A DNA stretch of 64,000 bases from Bacteroidaceae bacterium (GTDB lineage Bacteria > Bacteroidota > Bacteroidia > Bacteroidales > Bacteroidaceae), in contig JAFQUE010000055.1 in assembly GCA_017408685.1 (NCBI GenBank), forward strand, positions 1 to 64,000, in the 5' to 3' direction. Shown piece by piece: positions 26,587 to 36,219 of this stretch (the stretch's first letter is position 1; every line of letters begins with the position of its first letter). A program made the translations under genes and the position numbers. The notes under the pieces were generated by a model. The model ran no database searches. It saw only the letters and a list, made by a program, of their open reading frames with translations, and was not told the origin of the DNA.

Positions 26587-26623
26587 AACAAGAGAGGGTG
26601 ACTTTTGAAGTCACCCTCTTGTT
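26587..26623 (+). terminator. Rho-independent terminator of ppdK
   Basis: AACAAGAG..GGTGACTT (left) pairs with AAGTCACC..CTCTTGTT (right) around a TTG loop, with a two-base bulge in the left arm. It lies about 20 bases after the ppdK stop and can also serve the convergent trmO. Confidence 0.75.
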
Positions 26624-26701
26624 ATATTATGTACACGCGCGCGAGCATAGGATTCCCTAAAAACCTCCGGCCAAACGGCACTGTTACTGATACCTTATAT
26701 T

Positions 26702-27385
26702 TTAAATCTTTACTACATTTACCACACGCAAAACCCCTTCACACGACACGGTAAACCGCACATCATGGCCGGCAAAGGGCATACCATAGACCCTTTCAGG
26801 GTCATCATGATATTGTGGGCGAGGGTCAAGTTCCAACACTCTGCAAAGAACCGCAAATTCTTCATCCGTGAAAGCACCACGCATTTCAGCAGGGAAGACC
26901 ACATCGAGTTCACGCCACTCCTTCCCGTCCACAAACCCACTGCGCGCACCCGGATGGGAGTCACTGTAAACGACATAAGGTTTTATGTCAAAAATGGGTG
27001 TTCCGTCGGCAAGGTCGGCACCGGAAACAACAAGCACCGGTCCATCGGCACCATACTCCACCCCGCACAAATGCACCGACGAGAGCCCTATTGGATTAGG
27101 GCGGAACGGAGAGCGCGTTGCAAATACACCCACATGCTCATTTCCGCCCAACAGAGGCGGCCGCACAAGCGGCGACCACTCGCCTTGCTTCTTTGCATTC
27201 AAAGAGAACCCCCAGATGAGCCAAAGATAATCAAAACCCTCAATTCCACGCAAAGTATCGGGATTCCTGTACTCCGGAAGAAAGACAATTCGCCCCTTCA
27301 GTTCGGGGACAAGTCCGCTCTGCCTTGGGACACCGAACTTTGCAGGCAACAGAGAGTGATAATGGGCAATGGGAGTAAATTCCAT
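26702..27385 (-). CDS. trmO: tRNA (t6A37) N6-methyltransferase TrmO
   Basis: TrmO (TsaA/UPF0066 family) adds a methyl group to t6A at position 37 of threonine tRNAs using SAM. The 227-residue protein shows the family core GVPRQSGLVPELKGRIVFLP, then FDYLWLIWGFS and VGVFATRSPFRPNPIGLSSV. A further 38 codons are open upstream but are hydrophobic and unlike the family; the ATG at 27385 is chosen. Transcribed alone, divergent from the DUF4468 gene. Confidence 0.92.
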   Translation of the reverse strand: MEFTPIAHYHSLLPAKFGVPRQSGLVPELKGRIVFLPEYRNPDTLRGIEGFDYLWLIWGFSLNAKKQGEWSPLVRPPLLGGNEHVGVFATRSPFRPNPIGLSSVHLCGVEYGADGPVLVVSGADLADGTPIFDIKPYVVYSDSHPGARSGFVDGKEWRELDVVFPAEMRGAFTDEEFAVLCRVLELDPRPQYHDDPERVYGMPFAGHDVRFTVSCEGVLRVVNVVKI

Positions 27386-27575
27386 ACAAAAAAGTTTTGT
27401 ACCGCTAATATACTCAAAAAACTGCAAAAGCAACAGGGCATTGAGAAAAAGCAGTGATTTGGAACAACCAACACCCCAAAGTTGCAGCAAAAGTTGCATG
27501 CCACCAGTCTTGTTTTCTTATCAGTTTTGTATTATCTTCGCACAGAATATAGTAACACGAGAAAAAAGAGTGACA

Positions 27576-28178
27576 ATGAAGAGATATTTGCTGCTTATAG
27601 CCATGGTACTGACATTAGGCACAGTACAGGCACAACTTTTCAAGAAGAAGAACAACATCAATGTTACAGAGGCACAGTACCATCTGGGGGCAGTCCCGGT
27701 GGTAAATGGCAAGGTGACCTTTGAAGAGGTAATCAAGGCCGAAGGATTGAGTGCCGGGGAGATAGAAACAAGGGTAAACGAATGGATAACGCGCCGCTTT
27801 ACAAAGCCCACCGTCATAAAATCAATGCGCTTTGATAGCGAGTTGCCTAACACCGCAATAGTAAAGAGCGAGGAATATATTGTCTTCAGGAACACATTCT
27901 TTGTACTTAACCGCGCAAGGATATATTATTACCTGACCATAACTGCTGTAGACGGGCAATGCACGTTCAACATGTCACGCATAACATACTGGTACGACGA
28001 CGAGGATGAAAAGGGCGGTATCAAGATGAAAGCCGAGGATTGGATTACCGATGATATGGCATTCAACAAAAAAGGCAAACTAAAGAAATTCGAAGGCAAA
28101 TTCCGCCGTAAGACAATCGAACTCAAGGAACAATTGATAAAGGAACTCTCAAACGAACTGGAAACTGAAAAAAGATGA
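27576..28178 (+). CDS. DUF4468 domain secreted protein
   Basis: A 200-residue protein with a signal peptide cut near residue 19 (VQAQ|LF). Its mature part resembles Bacteroidetes DUF4468 proteins: a compact alpha/beta domain with aromatic strands such as ARIYYYLTITAVDGQC, then a basic helical tail. Function unknown. A TATCTTCG -7 element lies upstream. The TGA stop overlaps the ATG of a 56-residue membrane protein, and a putative porin follows, so the three are probably one unit. The frame is open from 27369, but the start at 27576 is the only one giving a signal peptide. Confidence 0.72.
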   Translation: MKRYLLLIAMVLTLGTVQAQLFKKKNNINVTEAQYHLGAVPVVNGKVTFEEVIKAEGLSAGEIETRVNEWITRRFTKPTVIKSMRFDSELPNTAIVKSEEYIVFRNTFFVLNRARIYYYLTITAVDGQCTFNMSRITYWYDDEDEKGGIKMKAEDWITDDMAFNKKGKLKKFEGKFRRKTIELKEQLIKELSNELETEKR

Positions 28179-28345
28179 GACCGGTAGACAAAGCAAGACA
28201 GATACTCAACATACTGTTTCTCATTGGAGCAGTAGTAACCTTTATAGTATACATGACAAGCGGAAAATGCCCCGCGTTCCTGTATATCGGGTTCTCAACA
28301 TTGGCTATCAAGGTTTTTGAATTCATCCTACGTTTTGTAAACTGA
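28175..28345 (+). CDS. Small two-helix membrane protein (56 residues)
   Basis: A short gene starting at ATG 28175, overlapping the DUF4468 stop as ATGA and ending in TGA at 28343-28345. The product has two hydrophobic segments, ILNILFLIGAVVTFIVYM at about 10-27 and FLYIGFSTLAIKVFEFIL at about 35-52, around a short loop with Lys-Cys-Pro. It probably sits in the inner membrane. No family is recognised. Tight coupling to DUF4468 and the porin 19 bases downstream supports it as real. Confidence 0.6.
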   Translation: MRPVDKARQILNILFLIGAVVTFIVYMTSGKCPAFLYIGFSTLAIKVFEFILRFVN

Positions 28346-28364
28346 TGTCCCGCGACCCAATGCA

Positions 28365-30512
28365 ATGAAGAAGGGAATAGCATACATATTGTTGCTTCTG
28401 TTGCCTGCATTTGTATCAGGACAGCATTTGCAAGGGCACCAGTTTGAATCGGGTGCCCCGCAAAGCGGTTTAGGCGGCGGTGAGGTATTCAGTCCTTTCA
28501 GGGACAATCCCATGGATTCCACCAAAAAGGAGTTGAGGGTTCCCAAAGAGATACACCAATGGCGTGTAAACGAAACAACCGGCGAGAGAATACCCATAGA
28601 CGCCGACACTATGCAGTTCATGTTCCAGAACTGGCACCTTACCGAAGGTATCAATGGAGAATACAACATATTGGGCAACATGGGTTCTCCACGCATGACC
28701 AGAATATTCTTCAACAGACCAACAGACAGTTCATATGACCTGCTGCAACCATATGATTACTTTCTAATACGCCCCGGGGAGTTCATATTCACCGATACAA
28801 AGTCACCATACACGAACCTCAGTTATCATTCATCGGGCAATGTCAATGACGGAGACGACAGGTTCAAGGCATATTTCACCACTAATGCCGGAAAACATTT
28901 CGGCGCCGGTTTCCTTTTCGACTACCTTTACGCACGAGGCAGGTACGATAATCAGGCATGTTCGCAAATGAACTTCTCGTTCTTCTCATTCTTCAAAAGC
29001 GACCGCTACAATTATCATCTGCTTGCCAGCCGATACAATCTGAAGATGGCGGAAAACGGTGGAATAACAGACGACCGCTACATCACACGTCCCGAAGAGA
29101 CTGAAGGTTCCAACAAAAACTTCAGCACAGTAGACATACCTGTAAAACTGGACGCCACATGGAACCGCAATGAAGTATTCGATGTGTTCTTTACCCACAA
29201 CTACAACTTCGGTTTCTATCGCGAAAAGTTGATAGCAGACAGCACCGCGGCATTCAATGCGGACAGCATAAACATTGCGGTTGCCGACAGCACTTCAAAA
29301 AAGAGTGCCGGCGCAGCGGTCAATGACAGCATAATCAAAGAGTTCATCAATGTTGCACGTATAACACACACTGCAGATGTTTCCGGTTACAGCCGGTATT
29401 TCATAAACTATAAGCAACCGACGGGCTACTATGCCGACAGATTCCTGCCCAAAGACTCAATAGACAATACCGGAAACCTTACCGTAAAGAACCGTGTATC
29501 ACTCTCTCTGCGTGAAGGATTCAGCCGTTGGGCATTTGCCAATGTCACAGCATTCGTATCGCACAAGTACAGCCGTTACCTGCTTCCCGACACCATTGCA
29601 AACGGGAGCGAAACAATAAAAAGATATCATGAGCACGCATTATATGTAGGCGGAGCTATCTCAAGCAACAGATGGAAAGTGTTCCGTTACAATGTCGAAG
29701 GTGAAACTGCTATTGCAGGAAGCGAACTGGGCACATTCTCTCTTGAAGGCAATGTAGAGTTCAACTTCAATCTCTGGAAGCGCGAGATTATCCTCAAGGG
29801 ACATGCATTCATGAAGAACAACCGCCCATCGTTCTACTACCGTCACTACCACAGCGAGCACTTCTGGTGGGACAACAACGACCTGTCAAAAGAGTTCAAG
29901 ACTCGCATTGACGGTGAGTTGCATATACCTTCATGGCGAACAAGACTGACTGCCGGAGTAGAGAATATCATGAACTACACCTACATTGCCAACGAGGCGG
30001 TCGAGGAGACCCCGGGACGATTCCTTAACCGTTTCAAGATTGTACAGGCAAACGAGAATATCCAGGTGCTCACAGCCGCACTCAAGCAAGATTTCGTTTT
30101 CGGGATATTCAATTTCAACACAGAAATCACATACCAGTTCAGCAGCAACAAGGAGATTCTGCCACTGCCCATGCTCAACCTATATGCCAACATGTTCATC
30201 AAGTTCAGGATTGCCAAAGTCCTGCATACCGAGATTGGAGCAGATGTAAGATATTTCACCGAATATTACGCACCGGACTACTCACCGGCATTAGGACAGT
30301 TCGTACAGCAGAACCAGGCCGACAAGGTTGCAATAGGAAACTATCCCATAGCCAGCGCGTATGCCAATTTCCTTCTAAAACAGACACGTTTTTATGTGAA
30401 ATATCACCACGCTAACGAAGGATTGGGCAACATGAGACATTTCCTTGTTCCCCACTATCCGACAACAAAAGGTGTATTGTGGTTAGGACTATCATGGAAC
30501 TTCTATAATTGA
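28365..30512 (+). CDS. Putative outer-membrane porin (Bacteroidetes putative porin family)
   Basis: A 715-residue protein with a signal peptide (about 1-19, VSGQ) and a long series of amphipathic strands ending in WLGLSWNFYN. It resembles the large putative-porin family of Bacteroidetes, typically a single-chain outer-membrane barrel. The segment NEGLGNMRHFLVPHYPTTKG near the end matches the family C-terminus. The substrate is unknown. It follows the small membrane protein by 19 bases and precedes the Gfo/Idh/MocA gene by 5. Confidence 0.8.
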   Translation: MKKGIAYILLLLLPAFVSGQHLQGHQFESGAPQSGLGGGEVFSPFRDNPMDSTKKELRVPKEIHQWRVNETTGERIPIDADTMQFMFQNWHLTEGINGEYNILGNMGSPRMTRIFFNRPTDSSYDLLQPYDYFLIRPGEFIFTDTKSPYTNLSYHSSGNVNDGDDRFKAYFTTNAGKHFGAGFLFDYLYARGRYDNQACSQMNFSFFSFFKSDRYNYHLLASRYNLKMAENGGITDDRYITRPEETEGSNKNFSTVDIPVKLDATWNRNEVFDVFFTHNYNFGFYREKLIADSTAAFNADSINIAVADSTSKKSAGAAVNDSIIKEFINVARITHTADVSGYSRYFINYKQPTGYYADRFLPKDSIDNTGNLTVKNRVSLSLREGFSRWAFANVTAFVSHKYSRYLLPDTIANGSETIKRYHEHALYVGGAISSNRWKVFRYNVEGETAIAGSELGTFSLEGNVEFNFNLWKREIILKGHAFMKNNRPSFYYRHYHSEHFWWDNNDLSKEFKTRIDGELHIPSWRTRLTAGVENIMNYTYIANEAVEETPGRFLNRFKIVQANENIQVLTAALKQDFVFGIFNFNTEITYQFSSNKEILPLPMLNLYANMFIKFRIAKVLHTEIGADVRYFTEYYAPDYSPALGQFVQQNQADKVAIGNYPIASAYANFLLKQTRFYVKYHHANEGLGNMRHFLVPHYPTTKGVLWLGLSWNFYN

Positions 30513-30517
30513 CCGAC

Positions 30518-31498
30518 ATGAAAAGTATCATCAAATGGGGTTTTATCGGTTGCGGAGAGGCCACAGAAAAGAAGAGCGGCCCGGCTTTCGCAATGGTAAA
30601 GGATTCCGAAGTTGTAGCCGTGATGGGACGCGACAAGGAGAAGACACGTGACTATGCCAAACGTCACAATATTCCCCATTACTATACCGACGCCCAGGCG
30701 CTCATTGACGACCAGGAGGTAAATGCTGTATACATAGCCACTCCCCCATCATCGCACGCCACATACGCCATCATGGCCATGAAGGCAGGAAAGCCGGTAT
30801 ATGTTGAAAAACCGCTTGCCGCCAGTTATGAGGATTGCGCAAGAATAAACCGCATTTCGCGCGAAACAGGAGTCCCATGCTTTGTTGCATACTATCGCCG
30901 TTACCTGCCATATTTCCAGAAGGTAAGGGAATTGTTGCCCGAAATAGGCAAGGTCCTCAACGTGCAGATTCGTTTTTCGGTTCCGCCACGCGACCTTGAC
31001 TACAACCGCGACAACCTTCCCTGGCGTGTAATTCCCGACATTGCCGGAGGCGGATACTTCTACGACCTTGCCCCGCACCAGATAGACCTGCTGCAAGAGA
31101 TGTTCGGTTGCATTCTCTATGCCGAAGGTTATGCCGCTAACCGTGGCGGACTCTACAAGGCCGAGGACACGGTGAGCGCTTGCTTCAAGTTCGAGAGCGG
31201 CATACCCGGTTCCGGTTCATGGTGTTTCGTATCAGACGAATCCTCAAAAGAGGACCATATAGAAATATTCGGCAGTAAAGGCACCATAAAATTCTCGGTA
31301 TTCACCTTTGAACCCATAGAACTCCGCAACGAGAACGGAACAAAGAGTTTCAATATCCCCAACCCCACTTATGTGCAGTTGCCGCTCATAAGAAACATTG
31401 TGGAACACCTGCTGCACAAGGGGAACTGCACTTGCGACAGCATTAGCGCGACACCGACCAACTGGGTTCTTGACAAAATACTCGGGAAAATAATCTAA
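30518..31498 (+). CDS. Gfo/Idh/MocA family oxidoreductase
   Basis: A 326-residue NAD(P)-dependent sugar/polyol dehydrogenase-like protein. The dinucleotide loop is WGFIGCGEATEKK at about 6-18; the catalytic-region lysine lies in VEKPLAASYED. The C-terminal half has the two-domain alpha/beta fold of the family. The substrate cannot be read from sequence, and catalysis on a sugar is inferred. The ATG at 30518 is preferred over a TTG at 30509 inside the porin stop region. Co-transcribed with the porin upstream and DUF4421 downstream (20-base gap). Confidence 0.9.
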   Translation: MKSIIKWGFIGCGEATEKKSGPAFAMVKDSEVVAVMGRDKEKTRDYAKRHNIPHYYTDAQALIDDQEVNAVYIATPPSSHATYAIMAMKAGKPVYVEKPLAASYEDCARINRISRETGVPCFVAYYRRYLPYFQKVRELLPEIGKVLNVQIRFSVPPRDLDYNRDNLPWRVIPDIAGGGYFYDLAPHQIDLLQEMFGCILYAEGYAANRGGLYKAEDTVSACFKFESGIPGSGSWCFVSDESSKEDHIEIFGSKGTIKFSVFTFEPIELRNENGTKSFNIPNPTYVQLPLIRNIVEHLLHKGNCTCDSISATPTNWVLDKILGKII

Positions 31499-31518
31499 CC
31501 GATGTAAAACAACAGAAG

Positions 31519-32610
31519 ATGAGAGTGTCAGCAGCAACGGTATCCACTTTCAGGCGTGTGATGATGATAACCATTACACTATGCATTATATCCCCTGTTG
31601 CTGCACAAGAAAAAATCTCATTTTCGGACAGGGTGCTTGAATGCACCAGGAATATATTGGACGGGACAAGGTCTTTCATTGAAGAGACTCTTGACGGCAA
31701 GGATAGCATTTATGTATCCCCCAATCTTTACAACCTGACCATAATGCCGCAATATTCATATGGTTACGACTACTACCGCTTTTCATCAAGAGAACATAAC
31801 CAGAGCATTGCACTATCGCCGGGTAGCAGCAACAAGATTGGATTATACCTGGGATGGCGCTGGATTTTTCTCGGATACAGTTTCGACCTGAGCGATAGTG
31901 ATAGGCCCCAGACCGACCTCAACTTCAGTTTCTACACATCGGCTCTTGGAATCGACCTTTTCTACCGCAAAAGGAGCGAAGGTTATCAGATACGCATGCT
32001 CAAGGGATTCTACGAAGAGGGAACAGACGGTACAAACAGACTCACTACATACGACCATAATTTTGACGGACTCACAGTCAAGCAGTTCGGAACGAACTTG
32101 TATTATATCTTCAACAACAAGAAATTCTCATACCCCGCCGCATACAGCCAATCGACAAACCAGAGGATAAGCGCCGGTTCATTCATACTTGGACTTTCAT
32201 ACAACGAGCAGTCATTCTTATTTGACTACTCGAAATTCGACGCGCCCATAAGGGAACAATTGAGCGAAGGACTCAAATTCAAGAATGTGGAATACAAGGA
32301 TTTCAGCATTAATTTCGGTTACAGTTACAACTGGGTATTCGCAAAGGATTTCCTTGCCAACTTGTCGCTGACTCCTGCCATAGGATACAAGAACACCTCG
32401 CTGAGGTTGGCCAACAGCAAGGAGTTCCTGTCAAGTATTAATATGGATTTGATTACACGCGCGGCAATAGTATATAACAACAGCCGATACTACGCCGGAG
32501 CGTCGCTTGTAGCCCACACCTACTCCTACAGCAAGAATGCCCTCTCGATTGTAAATGGTTTCGGAGTCATAAATGTCTATTTCGGAGTAAACTTCTGGCG
32601 CAGGAAATGA
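31519..32610 (+). CDS. DUF4421 family outer-membrane protein
   Basis: A 363-residue secreted beta-barrel-like protein. A signal peptide ends near residue 30 (VAAQ), followed by strands rich in Tyr/Phe/Gly, such as YSYGYDYYRFSS and KIGLYLGWRWIFLGYSFDLS, and an Arg-Lys end after FGVNFW. It resembles DUF4421, a Bacteroidetes outer-membrane family of unknown role. Same strand as and close behind the porin and oxidoreductase genes; convergent with the FadL/TodX gene 6 bases away. Confidence 0.75.
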   Translation: MRVSAATVSTFRRVMMITITLCIISPVAAQEKISFSDRVLECTRNILDGTRSFIEETLDGKDSIYVSPNLYNLTIMPQYSYGYDYYRFSSREHNQSIALSPGSSNKIGLYLGWRWIFLGYSFDLSDSDRPQTDLNFSFYTSALGIDLFYRKRSEGYQIRMLKGFYEEGTDGTNRLTTYDHNFDGLTVKQFGTNLYYIFNNKKFSYPAAYSQSTNQRISAGSFILGLSYNEQSFLFDYSKFDAPIREQLSEGLKFKNVEYKDFSINFGYSYNWVFAKDFLANLSLTPAIGYKNTSLRLANSKEFLSSINMDLITRAAIVYNNSRYYAGASLVAHTYSYSKNALSIVNGFGVINVYFGVNFWRRK

Positions 32611-32616
32611 TTTCCG

Positions 32617-34140
32617 TCAGAACCTCAAACCGAATGTTGCGGTTATAGTGTGGTTGGTCTGGTCCACCGAAGCTGCCGGACTGGGTTCTTCGGACGAAGG
32701 GTCGTAGTATGTGTAGAAGTCAGACTTTCGTGAACTCAACACATAAGCCATATCAAAATAGAACACCTTGCCGCGGTAACCTCCGCCCAATGTCACTGCC
32801 TCGGTCTCAAAAATATTCTCATACTCGGTAGAAGTTGTTGTACACGGTACGGTTATCATATCCTTATATGCGCCACCGTTGAACATTGCAGTAGAGTAAT
32901 TGTATCCTGCACGCAGTGATATTCCCGCACCTACATTGAACTCGACTCCGGCACGTATGTTGTGCTGCCCCCTGAGGTTGAGTGATATCTCCTCATTCTG
33001 TACAGACTTGCTACCGGCGTCCAGAGATGTATAACCGGCTGATGAATAATCGGCAAACTCATAATCCACGTTGAATGCCATTATCGCGTCGAATGTATAT
33101 GAAGCCGACGCTATAAAACGCCATGGGGTAAAGAAGCGGCTTCTTGTCTCAAGCACGAGTTCCTTATCTTTTGTATTATAATAATCTCCGAAAGGTCCTT
33201 CAATATCGGCATAATAGAGGTTCCTGATATTATACCATGTAGGAGTGTGCACGGCAACGCCCAACTTGAACGGGAAATACTTGAACGGACGAAGGATTGC
33301 ACCAAGTTTTATATTGCAGCCCGTACCTTCCATTTTATTGCTGTTCCCTATTGAATATATTGTTCCTTCTTCGTCATACTCATAATACACCGAATTCACA
33401 CTGTAATCTACATTCACAAGCGAGAGTGTGGCGCCGAAGTAGAACCTGTCGTTGATGTTCGCCGCGAAGTTGAAATCGACCTCCATTGTACCGCCTCTCT
33501 TCTCGCTCGTATATTCAACATCAGTAGGCTCGTAAATAAGAGAACCGTCAGGTCTCGTTATCAGATTGTCGTCTGCGTCGCCAATATTTGCATATGTGGC
33601 AAGCAAAGGCAACCAGGAATACTGGAAGTTTTCATAAGCCGTATAATCCAGTCCTTTGAGTTCAAAAGGTTTTTGGTCATACAAATCCCTGATTGCATAC
33701 TGCTGGGAATACCCGTCAGAGGGTCCCGCCATTGCAAATTCCCCGGAAAAGTTGTTTGTCCTGCGATAACCGATACCGAAATTCAGAAACTTGAGACTGC
33801 CGGCATTGTTCACCTTGTTTGCCAGAACGGCACCGAAATTCTCCACATCAAAAACCGTGCCTTTGCTCTTTGTGGCGTTGCCGTTATAAACGGCATTGGT
33901 ATTGTAGAATCCCAGACTTCCGGTAATGGCGAAGTCACTGCTACGGTAGAGTCCTATACCGGCAGGGTTGCTTCCCATTACGGAAACGTCGGCACCCAAG
34001 GCACCCATTGACCCGCCCATTGAGATATAACGCGAAGTACCGGTAAGTTCATTTTGCATAAGAGGCGCAATCTCATACATATTCTGTGCGCCCATGCCCA
34101 ACGGCAAGAATGATATCAAGATATATAACAAACGTTTCAT
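32617..34140 (-). CDS. OMPP1/FadL/TodX-type outer-membrane transporter
   Basis: A 507-residue protein with a signal peptide (about 1-18) and the family N-terminal hatch: SMGGSMGALGADVSVMGSNP is followed by AGIGLYRSSDF. The rest is barrel strands and it ends TFGLRF. FadL/TodX proteins let hydrophobic molecules enter laterally through the barrel; the substrate here is unknown. It follows the low-complexity protein gene by 49 bases and may be co-transcribed with it. Confidence 0.85.
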   Translation of the reverse strand: MKRLLYILISFLPLGMGAQNMYEIAPLMQNELTGTSRYISMGGSMGALGADVSVMGSNPAGIGLYRSSDFAITGSLGFYNTNAVYNGNATKSKGTVFDVENFGAVLANKVNNAGSLKFLNFGIGYRRTNNFSGEFAMAGPSDGYSQQYAIRDLYDQKPFELKGLDYTAYENFQYSWLPLLATYANIGDADDNLITRPDGSLIYEPTDVEYTSEKRGGTMEVDFNFAANINDRFYFGATLSLVNVDYSVNSVYYEYDEEGTIYSIGNSNKMEGTGCNIKLGAILRPFKYFPFKLGVAVHTPTWYNIRNLYYADIEGPFGDYYNTKDKELVLETRSRFFTPWRFIASASYTFDAIMAFNVDYEFADYSSAGYTSLDAGSKSVQNEEISLNLRGQHNIRAGVEFNVGAGISLRAGYNYSTAMFNGGAYKDMITVPCTTTSTEYENIFETEAVTLGGGYRGKVFYFDMAYVLSSRKSDFYTYYDPSSEEPSPAASVDQTNHTITATFGLRF

Positions 34141-34189
34141 AATAGTCTCTATTTTATGTTTGTGGAATATTGTCGTTTATAAAGTCGCA

Positions 34190-35497
34190 CTATCTGCCAC
34201 GGCCCGAACTTCGTGATGACCCCGAACTGCTGCGGCTGCCCGAACTGCGGCGTGAACTTGAACCGCTGTTGTCCGAACTGCGGGAACTGCTGCGGTAACT
34301 TGAACCGCTACTGCTGCGGGAAGAACCAGAACTGCTACGGGAACGTGATACGCTGGTGCTGCTCTGACGGTTATAACTCCCCGATGATGAACTGCGACGG
34401 TTGACACTGCCGTTGCTCTGACGCACGTTTCCGCCCTGGTTGCTCTTCCTTGTTGTGCTGCTGCCGACACCTGTCCTTGCCGGCTGTTGGCGACGCATAC
34501 CGTTTGTCTCACGGTTATTCACCTGCCTGTTGCCTGTACGGTTCACGCTTCTGTCGCCATTATTCCTTTTATTGCCTCTCAGGTTCACGGAGCCATCGTT
34601 GTTATTTTGGGGATTGCTGTTACGGTTGTTGTTTACAGTAGCATTGCCGTTCCTGCCGTTGTTGTTTCTCACACCTCTTAAATCAACCCCGCTCTTTCCT
34701 GTGTCACGGCCCGGATTATTACCGTTGCCCCTTGAAGCGACATTGGTTGAAACATTATTGTTGTTTCTGCTGCCACGGCCGGCCAATGCACCGTTGTGAG
34801 GGATGTGACGGTTCGGACGTCTGCTGCTGTATCTTCCATAATCATGGTGCGGATAATGGTGCATGTGGTTGTTGTACCACCCGTAATTGCACCAGTAGTC
34901 ATTATAATGGTGGTGACCGTAATGATATCCGCAATGGTTCCAGCCCCAATAAGGAACGTGGCTCCAGGCATGCCAACTTCTCCAATTATAATAATTGATA
35001 GAATTCCAGTAGTACGGACCTGCGCTCCAATAATATAGCGGATTGCCGGCTGTAGGGTATATATCAATGCTGTACCCGTTATCATAGACATACCAGTCGT
35101 TTATACCGAAGTCATAGACAAGGTCCCAATACAAGGAACTGAACGCCCTGCTCGGACTGCGGAAACGGATTATACGTGTAGAGTAATCATAATCTTGATA
35201 CTCATCGACCGATGAACCGCTGTCGTAATTCTCTTCAATGTATGCTTCGGGGTCGTTGGTGAAACCGGAACGTCTGTTGTACTCATCGGCATCCCGCACC
35301 TTACTCTTTGGAGTAACCTGTACATTGTATTTTTCAGCGACACTCTCTACAACAAGAGTCTTCTCGCTCTTCTTTGTCGGGACAAAGTAGATATCATCCA
35401 CCTGAGCCCAAGCAGAAAATGGAGAAACAAGCATTGCCAACAGAGAAATGGCTTTAAGTACGGTTCCTCTGTACCCTGATTTTACGTCTTTTTTCAT
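34190..35497 (-). CDS. Secreted low-complexity mosaic protein
   Basis: A 435-residue secreted protein that I cannot assign to a known function. A signal peptide (about 13-32) is followed by four zones of sharply different composition. Residues 33-155 are an acidic, mixed domain. Residues 155-222 are packed with Tyr, Trp, His and Asn (for example YHYGHHHYNDYWCNYGWY). Residues 230-345 are Asn/Arg/Gly-rich. Residues 346-435 are Ser/Arg repeats ending SGRGR. The basic tail and His/aromatic zone might bind polyanions, metals or the cell wall. The ATG at 35497 is preferred over a GTG at 35503. It is followed by the FadL/TodX gene. Confidence 0.72.
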   Translation of the reverse strand: MKKDVKSGYRGTVLKAISLLAMLVSPFSAWAQVDDIYFVPTKKSEKTLVVESVAEKYNVQVTPKSKVRDADEYNRRSGFTNDPEAYIEENYDSGSSVDEYQDYDYSTRIIRFRSPSRAFSSLYWDLVYDFGINDWYVYDNGYSIDIYPTAGNPLYYWSAGPYYWNSINYYNWRSWHAWSHVPYWGWNHCGYHYGHHHYNDYWCNYGWYNNHMHHYPHHDYGRYSSRRPNRHIPHNGALAGRGSRNNNNVSTNVASRGNGNNPGRDTGKSGVDLRGVRNNNGRNGNATVNNNRNSNPQNNNDGSVNLRGNKRNNGDRSVNRTGNRQVNNRETNGMRRQQPARTGVGSSTTRKSNQGGNVRQSNGSVNRRSSSSGSYNRQSSTSVSRSRSSSGSSRSSSGSSYRSSSRSSDNSGSSSRRSSGSRSSSGSSRSSGRGR

Positions 35498-35600
35498 AGC
35501 CACTATTCTTTAAGTTTTTTTATCTGGTACAAAAATATATCCTGAAAAAATGTATCGGAAGGGAAAAAACCTACAAAAAAGGAGGAAATCCCCTATTTAT

Positions 35601-35633
35601 AAAAAAGAGGCATGACACATAGCCACGCCTCTT
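35601..35633 (-). terminator. Rho-independent terminator of the ilv operon
   Basis: On the minus strand GAGGCGTG pairs with CATGCCTC (with one G-U pair), followed by TTTTTT at 35606-35601. It lies about 25-55 bases beyond the ilvN stop. Confidence 0.7.
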
Positions 35634-35656
35634 GTTCATAACACACCATTCAGTCT

Positions 35657-36205
35657 TTACTTCACCGTTTTGCGTTTGTAATCCTCATCAAAGAGCAACT
35701 CGCTCAGTTTTGCCTGCGAGGCACGCGGAACAGCTACACGCCCCGACTTCACGAACTGCAGCATGCACTCCTGAGCCACGAACTCATTGTAGAATTCAAC
35801 GATTGTATCGGTCTGTCCTGTCATCTCAACCACTATGTAATCGGCATTCACCTCAATTACACGCGCATTGCTGTGGCGTATCATTCTTGAGATTTCATTG
35901 TTCTCAAGCACCTTCGGAGTCGACAGCTTGTAGAGTGCAACCTCCTGGAAGAAGATTTCATTGTCGGTGTAATAGTCGGCTTTGAGCACATCGACCTTCT
36001 TGGCAATACGCTTTGTAACCTTATGTACCGAATCCTCTTCACCCCACAACGATATTGTATAACGGTGCACACCGTCGACCGATGACGACGAGGCAGTTAT
36101 TGTATCTATGTTCATCATTCTGCGGGTAAACTCCGCTGTTACCTGGTTAAGCATACCCGCGATATTCTCAGTATATATGATAATGGTATATAATTTCTTT
36201 TCCAT
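35657..36205 (-). CDS. ilvN: Acetolactate synthase small (regulatory) subunit
   Basis: IlvN stabilises the large subunit and carries valine feedback control. The 182-residue protein has an N-terminal ACT domain (YTIIIYTENIAGMLNQVTAE) and a second regulatory half. The ATG at 36205 has AAGAAAGAG just upstream; a GTG at 36220 is the alternative. It follows ilvB by 14 bases and ends the operon at a terminator. Confidence 0.93.
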   Translation of the reverse strand: MEKKLYTIIIYTENIAGMLNQVTAEFTRRMMNIDTITASSSSVDGVHRYTISLWGEEDSVHKVTKRIAKKVDVLKADYYTDNEIFFQEVALYKLSTPKVLENNEISRMIRHSNARVIEVNADYIVVEMTGQTDTIVEFYNEFVAQECMLQFVKSGRVAVPRASQAKLSELLFDEDYKRKTVK

Positions 36206-36219
36206 ACACTCTTTCTTCA

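Noticed and set aside
26624..26701. Possible RNA gene after the ppdK terminator
   Set aside because: Too short and unstructured; convergent gap only.
34196..34440. Repeat-like runs in the low-complexity gene, first read as a possible CRISPR or tandem array
   Set aside because: They are codon repeats for Ser/Arg and Asn, with no regular unit length or spacers.
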